DNA of 64,000 nt from assembly GCA_030770545.1 (NCBI GenBank), contig CM061092.1, positions 17,981,501 to 18,045,500 on the forward strand. Direction: 5' to 3'. The translations under genes and the position numbers were made by a program. Position 1 is the stretch's first letter. Each line of letters starts with the position of its first letter. Source of the stretch: Macropodus opercularis. Lineage: Eukaryota > Chordata > Actinopteri > Anabantiformes > Osphronemidae. This document shows positions 54,953 through 64,000 of this stretch, piece after piece. Below the pieces are notes generated by a model. It was not told where the DNA came from. It saw only the letters and a program-made list of their open reading frames with translations, and made no database searches.

Positions 54953-55574
54953 GTGAGTTTGCCTGCGGGCAAAGGGCAGGATGAATATGGGGCCAGTGGG
55001 AGGGGGCTGGGCAAAACCGAAGAACCTTTGGGTAAAGAAAAGAATGTGTAGGGAAAGCATGACTTGTGCATGTTTAATGTGCATGACACTGCTTATTGTA
55101 CACGTGTGTGAATTTGATTTGTGAAAAAGGACAGTGTGTGTGTATGCGTGTGTGTGTGAGTGTGTGGCATCCATTAAGGCCAATTAATCCTCTTTTCATT
55201 CCACTCCTTATCTGTCTCATTCTTCCTTCCTTTTTCCTTCCTTTTTAACCTTTTCTCCTCCTCCACTTTCCTTACTCTAATCTGATGCTGCACTCTTCTT
55301 TTCTTCCCCATCACCTTATTTGTTCTCCTCTCCAGGCTCTTTCTCCTCCCCCCCTTTAACCTCTGGAGCTCATCATAGCCTATTATGATCCACCACAATG
55401 GCTACAGTTCATTAAACAAGACAGTCGTTGTCATGATCATCACTGATTGATTTGGCTGACTGGCTGAATGACTGGCTGGGTGACTGAATACTACCCTGAT
55501 TTAGCTGGTGTGATTCATTTTTTCCTTTCTCTCAAAGTCCTTTTCACTCAATCAGCCTTGCGTGTGCGTGTGTG

Positions 55575-55612
<38 letters not shown>

Positions 55613-55692
55613 TGTACGTGCATGCCAGCTCCTGTGTGCGTCGTTCGTCCAGGGGCTCCATGTTATTCTTTAGTTTTCTATTCATTTTACAG
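54953..55692 (+). other. nlgn1: nlgn1 intron before the splice-site-A cassette
   Basis: 740 bp from GTGAGT to TTTTACAG. It contains a pyrimidine-rich stretch (55195-55370) and a (GT)n tract at 55559-55620, about 70 nt from the cassette acceptor. Confidence 0.93.
55559..55620 (+). repeat. (GT)n tract upstream of the cassette exon
   Basis: About 30 GT units with a few CG and AC interruptions, in the sense strand of the pre-mRNA as UG repeats. Confidence 0.95.
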
Positions 55693-55752
55693 TCAAAAGA
55701 ATATCCAAGGAATGTGCCAGGAAACCGGGCAAGAAAATATGTAGACAAGGAG
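55693..55752 (+). CDS. nlgn1: Neuroligin-1 splice-site-A (A1) cassette exon
   Basis: The exon is flanked by TTTTACAG (acceptor at 55692) and GTATGT (donor from 55753). It is exactly 60 nt and keeps phase 1 at both ends, so skipping or including it preserves the frame. Joined to the G at 54952 it encodes VKRISKECARKPGKKICRQG, a basic insert with two Cys. This matches the 20-residue A1 insert of vertebrate neuroligin-1; the PGKK stretch fits neuroligin-1 better than neuroligin-3. The insert lies on the surface of the esterase-like domain and is alternatively used in mammals, where it tunes partner choice. Confidence 0.95.
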
Positions 55753-58700
55753 GTATGTATAATCTGAATGCAACTTTTACAGTGCCACGACAAGAAGAAA
55801 GGGTGTGAAAGAACAGAGGAAGAACTTAGAAACAACAGAAGGACTGTGGGTACAGTAGGGAACAGTCGAAATCAAAGTCAAGGTCTACAGATTATTCAGG
55901 TCTCGTATGTGCAAGTGAAATTAAAGCCAATTTAAAATGAAAAGGTTGAGAAAACCAAGCTGTCAAAAAGGACCAGGAAAGCCCTCTCAGCCCTTCGGCA
56001 GGGACCATTAAACATCCTGCAGATAGTAACAAAAGCATATTTGCTGCTAAATCACCTAAAACAGCCCTGTAATTTGTAGACCTTGAGATGGCAGGATGGT
56101 GGTGAAGTGTGGTAGTGTTGCACCTTTTCATTGATGTGTGTGCTCTTATTGCTTAGCAAGATTTGAATATTTGTTTGTCTGCCAGACCAGGGGTGAGAAG
56201 GTGAGACGGTATTCAGTGATGATGGCTGATGTGTGAGGTGATATGAGCTAATTTATAAGGTCATGTCACCAACAGTCATACAGGCACTCGGCATCGCAGG
56301 CTAGCACCTTGTTGAAGAAGATGAGCTAAGGTTGGCCCCTGACTGTCTAATCTCTATTAAAAGGTAGCAGAGCTGTGTTCAGGTTGGCTTGGACTACTGT
56401 GTTAAGCACTGTTTCATCAAGATAATGCTCCTTCTCTCTGTCTTTCTCTCCCTCTGTCTCTCAGCCGCTCCCTCGCTGGATTTGTGCACATTTTTGTGTG
56501 TGTACAGTAGCTGTTTGTGTGAAAGAGCGAGATATGCTGACAGCGTACTTGATAAGGCCTGAGTGTTAATGTCATTGTCTTGGCAGCAGCCTGCATTATC
56601 ACTTAGCGTCCACTCCTTCACTTCATACTGCACAGAGACATGCACACTGCAACCTCCTGCCATGACTTTTCCTCTCTCCTTTTCTTAAAAGCGATTATAC
56701 AAGCTTACATATTAGTCACACAACACCAAGAATCATTATTATGACACCCAGACACTTTTGTTTGTTTTAATTTTATTTTATGTAAAAAGAGATCAGGGTG
56801 ACGCAACAAAAACGTAACAAAAAGAAAAGAAAGGCAGTAGGTCTCTGCTCATGTTTTACAATGTTTTTTGTTTAGGTTTTTACTGAGTTAGAAATATTAA
56901 TATTTACTTCCTGGAGCTGCTCTGCTTTCTGACCAGCTGTTAAATAATCCATCCTTGCTTGAGATGAATGAATATTAAAAGGTTCTGTTTACTTCTAGTT
57001 CTGTTAGTACTGTAATATGAGTCGTAGGTCAGGAGTCAGTTCAAACTCATCAGTGTTATGAGTTGACTTGTAACCAGTTGAAATGTGACACAATTTTTAC
57101 AGATGGGTGAGAAGTCTGAGAATCAATGAGAGGAAGGATAGCAATGCTCCATGCAGGCCACTGGATGGTTTAAGGGAAACAACAAATACTGTGATGATTG
57201 TTCAGCAAACAAAAATGTTGTGTTATGTATTCATCAATTTGAATTTTTCTGATCATAAAAAAGAAAGAGACACTAGGACACAGACAACCAAATGACAGAG
57301 CAGCGGTGAAAGTGTGGCGAAGTGTAATTGCTGTGAGGCTCATCCCTTTGTAATCAGGACTATTGTACCATTCTGTGCTTTACTGGTCCAAAAAAAGTCC
57401 TCTGTGGTTAAAAGCATCATTTCTGATCTTCCTGGGATGACGTGTGGTCATTAAGTTATCGCACGCTGGGATAGTGGTCTCTGTAATGAGATCAGAGGTA
57501 GCAGAGCAGTGGTTGGTCATCTCTCTCTCTGCAGCATGTATCACTTTTCATTTTAAAAATTGAAGTAAATGCAGCCGCACTGTAACTTGATTCTCAGGGA
57601 TGACAGCTAGGTTAACGAAGGAAGCAGAAACTTCATTGATTCAGGACGACGTCTTAAGTTGAACAAATAGGTTGTGTAATATAGTACAAAATTGCTTCAA
57701 CTCTGGATCTCATTGTTATACGAGTCTCCATCAGCTTCAGTAAATATGACATGAGCAAACAATGAGTTTTCATGAAATATTTAGGGCACCTGGGATGGGT
57801 CAAAACAATGAGATGCAGTAACAAATTCCCCAGGGAGACCAATAATGTAGATGAAGCAATTTAAAACCAACAATAAACAATTTTAGTTCCATGCGTCACC
57901 TCCGTCATTTTTATAGCTACTTTCCTGTTTTGTAGTTTCAGCTTCTTCAGTGTAAACATTCGGTAGGTTTGGGAGTTTATATAATTCATCACTAATCAAA
58001 ATATTAGTATTCAAAGCATTTGCATAGATTGTTGCTAACTATACAGTATACAGTATGCACAGTAATCATGTGTTTTTGGACCTAGCAATATAATATAATC
58101 ACCAAAAAGAATGTCAGCTAAAAATATTTATAATAGCATAAAGATTTCAGTTTTTTTTCACACTGTACGCAGTAAATAGCTGTGTTTTGCATTTTTGCAT
58201 CATTTTGGGCTCCTTCTTGCTTGTTCTGTGCTTTTAGCATCACTGTCTTTTTCCAAACCCACGGCTGACTGCAGGCCTGTTCAGCTCTGCGAGTTGTCAA
58301 AATGTGTTAGAGGTAACAGGAAGGGGCAGTGGGTGAGAGAAAGTTCACCCAACAAAACCTCTGGAACAATAACAGAATAATAATCGTTGCTCAGCTATGT
58401 TAAGTAACATCAGGCTAGTTTTTAGGTTAGTTGAAGTTTTGAACAGTGGGTAGAAGCTGGTGAAAACCCTCACAGACAAAGAATACACAAACTCCACATA
58501 GAAAGGCACCTGGATGGCCTGACAATTCAAACGTAGGTCCTCCTAGCTGTGAGGCAGCTAGCTAAACACTACGCCTTTAAAAATCTAGACACAAACTTTG
58601 AGTTTAGCAATTTCCAATTTGTCTTGGCCAGTTTACCAAAAGAATGCTGTGCTGAATAAAGTTATTCAAGTACAAGGGATGCAGGGTTGAGGATTGTGAT

Positions 58701-61700
58701 AAGCAAGACCCGGTCTGCCTACTTTAGTCCACGTGTGATCATGGGTTTTCCATAATGTACATGTAGAACCCACAGTCTGACTCATTGTCAGTTGACTTTC
58801 CCTCAGGAGACATAACTTCAAGTTTAGTGTGACACATTGTGTCTATTCCATGCTGTGTTTATTTTATCTTCACCTAATGATGACAGGTTGACACACAGCC
58901 ACCATCATTACTGGACAACAGTGTCCTGGGGTGTGAAAGGGGGCCTTTATCTTATGAGACATCAATGTTCAATAAAAACATGAAAACATATAATGTTTGT
59001 GCAGTATTCGTTTAAGCAGACTGTGGTTTTCTGTTGTTCTGACTTAGATGAAGATCAGAACACATTTTAAGACTTTATGCAGAAACATTATGCTTCGTTC
59101 ATGTGTATAACGCGTTTCATTTTGCTGTCAATGTGTTTATGTCCTTTGTTTCTGGCATCTGAGGAAACTGTGTTGAAACCATAATATTCTTAATATCAAA
59201 GGTCTTAACAATAAATTTCATTCCTTGCAAACATGATAACTTTTAGTCCCCCTCTGATCTCCTGCACATACAAGAAAGAATTCTGCAGTTAAAGAGATGG
59301 TTTACTCTCTTTTAGATGATCCTAGGTTACTGATTTCTTCTGCATTGAATTTGATGTGACCAGAAATGTAAGGTCACACAATTTTGTGTTTCAAGGAGTC
59401 TAAAAAGCCGTTAGATGTTGTAAAACACACTGAAAATCTGGTGTCTGTAAGGCTTCTTTGTGGTGGGTTGGGACTCCTTCCATGTTGTCATTATGTCGAA
59501 TTAAGCATTGAGCTTTTTACCGTAACTAGGCCATTTAAACTGCAAACTAGGCCATTTCCCAGTGCGTGCTCATGCTGCTTAGTATCTCAAACAGTTCCGG
59601 AAACATGTTGCATTATACTAAAATTTCTGTGCTGTCTGTGCTTTGGTGGGGGGTTTAAAATAGAAGCACTATAGTGTGTTTGGATTTTGTCACAGAAGGT
59701 GAATTTTTCATTTTTTCTTCACAAACCATCCTCTCCATCATATTTTTCTGTCACTGTCTCTTTCTTGCCGTCTCACTCTCGCTCTGCACAGGTTAGCCTC
59801 ATCCCTTGTGTCTGTCTCTCCATCCGTCCTGACCTATTCACCTTCCTGCATCTCACTTTCCCACTCTGTCTTTTTCTCTTGCTTGTGTTGTATTTGCTCT
59901 TATTTTTCTTTGGCTTTGTCCCAGTTTTGTAGTTGTTGAAGGAGGCTCCTGCGGGAAGATGGTGTGTGTGTGTGTGTGTGTGCTAGGACTAGGACTAGGA
60001 CACACACACACACACGCACCCTCACCCCCATGCACACACACATAAATACACACGGGGCAGCACATAACCAGAGTGGAGAAAAGGCAGGAAGAGGCATGGC
60101 CCTTCTTGTGCTCAGGTCTCCCTCGAGGGGCTCTGTCACCTCCACTCACAGCTTAACTTCTCCACACTGGTCTTTATACGGTATGCTAGTATGTTGTGCT
60201 CCTGTGTGTGTCTGTGCAGATGAGTTCTTTCTTTTCTTTCATTTTTTAACCTCTCTTGTCTGACAAGGTTTTGTGTCAAAGCTTGGCTGATTTCTGTGCT
60301 GGCTGCTGGGCAGGCAGTGGACTTGTTATTTCCACCCCGGTCCCCCTGGACCTCAGGTTGATTCTGAAGCAAATTTAGAAAGCAAAAGTGAGACAACGAG
60401 AGAATGCATCTAATCTGGGTCAATCTAATTCCTGTCCTTCAATGTGTTATAGCCAAAATTAGATTTTTAGTCCTGTTATACACCTAGCATAGCTACCAGT
60501 GAAGTGAATGTCTTTTCTAGTATTCTATTTCTTTATTATGATAAAATTATTATTTTAAAAATGTAATAGTATTATTATTATTATGGCATTATTTAAAATA
60601 ATTAAAGGTGAATATTGCTCTCCTGTACAGCATTACATAGAGTATATCTAACACAGGTACCAGTTCTAATTCATGTCTTTTTTACAACACCCCACAAGTA
60701 GGTGGTTGAAATGAAACAAAATATAACAACAAACAAACAACACACGCCATGCTACTAGGATAATGGGCTCTGTAACTAAAAATTAATGCAATTAATAATT
60801 ATTGTCATTATTATTGTGTCATGTTATACCATAACACATATACCAGTGTAGTGCTTTTATTCATATTGTACTTTGATATAGTGGAAACTCAAATAAATTG
60901 TCTCATACTGTGCAGTATTTATGTTTTATGACAAAAGTACTTAAACTTGTAACTTAAAAGTACTAATTTGAGAAAATTAATACACAGTTATATATTAATA
61001 TATATATAATAATATTCAACAATTTGTCCCTTGAGCTAGTTAAAAGTTTTATGTGATTGTAAATCAAAGCACAGTCTACATTTTCTGTTACCTAACAAGC
61101 ACAGAAATGTAGGCACAAGCTTGCGTTTGCAGTACTGACGTACTGGACCTGAGGCCCCATTTGAAATCTCATGAAACCACTAATAATTCTTGACATGACA
61201 GCGATGACATGCAATCGAAGTTGCTGCTTGTTAGAGGAAGGTGTTTTTATCAGAATTTGAGTTTTTTCACATGTGGACTTTTTGATAGTTCTGTGCAGTG
61301 GTAATAATTGTAACAGAGACTGGCGGACAGTAAGGGAGACTAATGAGAAGAGATGAGAGGGACCAGGATTCATTAAACTCCTCCAGAGCTACTGTACAGG
61401 CAATAATGTTAATAATGTCACCAGACAATGCCAAACTACTTACTAATGACTGTGCCATTCCTTAAGATGTACAGATTAGCTCATGCGTGAACTCATGGCG
61501 ACCATTGTCACCCACTTGCTAGTCAGTATTGCTTTAAGGAATCTTAACTTAATTTTAATTTTTTATTTTAAATATTTTAAATTTTATTTTTTTGTCACTA
61601 CCAGTCCATCAGATATATTGCAGATATAAGGCAAAGGTCTGTGTGGGAAGGACATTGGATTTGATGGACAAGTCAACAAAAAAACTTTCCCACAGAAGGG

Positions 61701-64000
61701 CTTTACCTTTGTGCTACTACTGCCATGGTGTCAAACATAGTATCACATAGCCAGAGGAACAAATTTAAAGTTTGTAATGCGGAAAAGGCATTTCAAATAT
61801 GCAAGTGGGGTCTGGCGAATAGTAAAGTAAAGGCTAATGTGAGACAGAAAAGCAATTGATGTGGCACCATATTTTATTTGTGAACACTGAAACACTGGTA
61901 GTGTCGCATCTGACACTAAGTGATGATGTATCGATCACCACCTGGTGATTTGAATCTTGTGGGGGCCAGGGGTCAGCAGGGTGCACTCTTTGCATTCTGT
62001 GGCTTAGCAGACTTGTGTAGTTTGAAGTCTGATGGATAAGCTGCATAAATGGAAATACAGGATGGAAATACAGGACATCACATTCAGTGCTCTCACAGCA
62101 TGAAATTACATGCATGTGGAGAAAAATATCAGCTGCTTGCATTTTTTAAAGCTATTGTAAACAGCAGGAAATTCAGAATAAACAATGTACAGCAAATGCA
62201 ATAATTCTCAAATTGAACAGGCCACTGTGGCTCATTCAATTCTGAATAGCTCAGTGACGTTTTGAATAATATGTTGGTTGCCTGCTTCGGCAAACTGTAC
62301 GTCTAAAGAAAGAGGAAGTTATGAACTCGGCAGATCGTTTAAATAGTTCTTCCCGCCTTTTGTTCACACGCCGGCATTTACCCACCTCACCTCAGACACA
62401 CATGCACAAACACTGCCACATACATGCCTGTGTGCAACTCTTCTCAAGGTGACAGCATTGATAGTTGCTCATACATATTCATGGGACTTGCATTACAATA
62501 AATAAATAAGCCGCTTATTTTTTCCTTTCCTGAATATTAAATGAAGGACATTTGAACCTTTGTCACATCACCAACACCAGCCATGGGAATTTTACAAATT
62601 AGAGTCACAAAAACTGCACAAACAAGGCACGGACACAAATGTCATAATGTTGTACTATTTCTAAGATTCATCTAACAAATAAATCAATCTTTTCCCCCTG
62701 CACACCCTCTTTTCTTTAGCGCTTGCAGATGGAGACATTGTGCCTCATGCATATTTCAAACATGGTACTGTACATTGCGAACAACACAGATAGACGCGGT
62801 ATGATGAAAAGTAACAGCTTTTTCTGTAGTTTTCATTACATTCCTAGTCGTTATTTATGTGGGTCCTTTTAAAAACAGCCATACAACTATGTAATGCATG
62901 AAGCTATTTACTTCAATGATGATGGAGAGGCACCTCGAAAGAAACTGTAGGCAATAATGCTAGCCTGTGCACACAAACAGGAGCACAATGAGATGGAATG
63001 AGAGTCAGTGAACGGATTACAGTTTGTCGTTGTTTGTCCTGCATCACATCCTTGTTTGTAGCATTGTAATTACAATGTTAATGGTAACTGCTGCAGCTGT
63101 AAGGTAGCGCTGTAGTCCAAATGGACAATATCATGAAACAACAAACGTATGTGCGCCTGCAGTTAGCAATTTATTTAACCAAACAAAAACTGTTTGTTCA
63201 AATTTCATTTATTTTACTATCCTGCGATTGCTTTGTGTGTACAGTAACGTTTAGCTATGCATGTTTATGATGGCATCAGAATGGCAGGTTCTGGCAGGCA
63301 GGTTTAGTTTTGGCAGCAAATGCTTGGTTACAGTTTGTTTGACTTTAGCCACAAATACAACTTGGTCATATTAGAAATAGTAGAGCGAAGCCATAAACAT
63401 ATTAGTTCTATAAGACGTGATCATCGTTGGCCAGTAGGAGCGAGCAGAAAACCTTTGAACCTGCGGCTTCCTGCTGATTAAGCCACATTCAGCCCATGAA
63501 TCCTGATGTGCAATGGAATGAAATAAATTTGTTGTTCAGGATTTTCCTTTATCTTCAGTAAATGGGCTGGATAGTCACCATGTCTGATTTATTCCGATCA
63601 TATATTACAACAAGTATTCATCCACCTACAGTATGCCAGTGTGACATTCCACGTGGTACCTCCGCTTCATAGGGTCATGCATCTGTTTTAGGTGGTTGCT
63701 AAATGTCTGTAAACCTGCTCTTATGTTAAATTGGGTATTGTTGAGAAAAGGCTGTGACTACTGTACATGAACACAACCATATACACATGTGAGATACTGC
63801 TACTACTGAGTTTTTATAGATTAGTATTTTACATTCTTTCAATTCTTTCAATTCAAATCTTAGTATTGTGTCTGGATTATACTTGGCTTACCATTTTTAT
63901 TGCATTTTGCTTGCGGCAGACAGCTACTGGACTGACAGTTATGTACAGTGTTGTGTGTTCATACATATGTAGTGTTGTCAGTTTTTTACATTGAGCTTAA
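55753..64000 (+). other. nlgn1: nlgn1 intron after the cassette exon, continuing past the window
   Basis: I searched for the next neuroligin exon (around a VMVYIHGGSY segment) and did not find it. Nor did I see another A-site insert. Content is AT-rich unique sequence plus a GT/CA microsatellite hairpin at 59962-60015 and short ATT runs near 60560. Confidence 0.75.
59962..60015. repeat. (GT)n-(CTAGGA)3-(CA)n composite microsatellite
   Basis: About ten GT units, then CTAGGACTAGGACTAGGA, then about eight CA units. The outer arms are complementary and can form a hairpin. Confidence 0.9.

Noticed and set aside
54602..55183. Overlapping frames on both strands around the neuroligin exon
   Set aside because: They are shadows of the nlgn1 coding frame or extend into its intron past the GTGAGT donor.
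55468..55767. 99-codon frame across the GT repeat and cassette exon
   Set aside because: It is in a different frame from the real cassette exon and is mostly translated (GT)n.

Overview
The window looks like nuclear DNA of a teleost fish, probably a percomorph. The grounds are an intron-bearing vertebrate-type tRNA-Leu, LINE tails of the teleost type ending in GCGCTATATAAATAAA plus (TTGAA)n, hAT and Ty3/gypsy remnants, and two exons of neuroligin-1. No bacterial or viral gene organisation is present. The species cannot be named from the sequence alone.

Region 1 (1-23634) is one head-to-tail array of tRNA-Leu genes, all on the + strand and running off the left edge. I count 77 full-length copies, nearly all 111 bp with a 27-nt intron after position 37, and 8 truncated or rearranged copies. 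Among the full-length copies, 62 carry anticodon CAA, 11 TAA, 3 CAT and 1 AAA. Units are about 246-250 bp (short spacer S) or 311-327 bp (long spacer L). Matching gene orders at fixed offsets (1260, 2246, 4542, 5361, 6248, 5082 and 5160 bp) show growth by segmental tandem duplication and unequal exchange. Protein-like reading frames in this region are tRNA genes read as codons and are not genes.

Region 2 (23635-24420) is the array edge. It holds a decayed tRNA-Leu(AAG) and a diverged, inverted array unit on the minus strand.

Region 3 (24570-31195) is a graveyard of mobile elements. It contains 3' ends of L2/CR1-type LINEs, a frameshifted CR1-group reverse transcriptase, an R4-like reverse transcriptase on the minus strand, and a nested insertion in which a hAT element with an 8-bp target duplication sits in a LINE tail and itself holds a 3' gypsy LTR with internal sequence.

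Region 4 (about 33000-64000) is the 5' part of nlgn1 on the + strand. A CpG-rich stretch at 33040-34250 is a candidate promoter and first exon. Then come a long intron, the first coding exon (acceptor 53909/53910, ATG 54415, donor 54952/54953) and a 60-nt cassette exon (55693-55752) encoding the 20-residue splice-site-A insert. The rest of the gene lies beyond the right edge. Intronic sequence holds microsatellites and one LINE tail and otherwise nothing recognisable.
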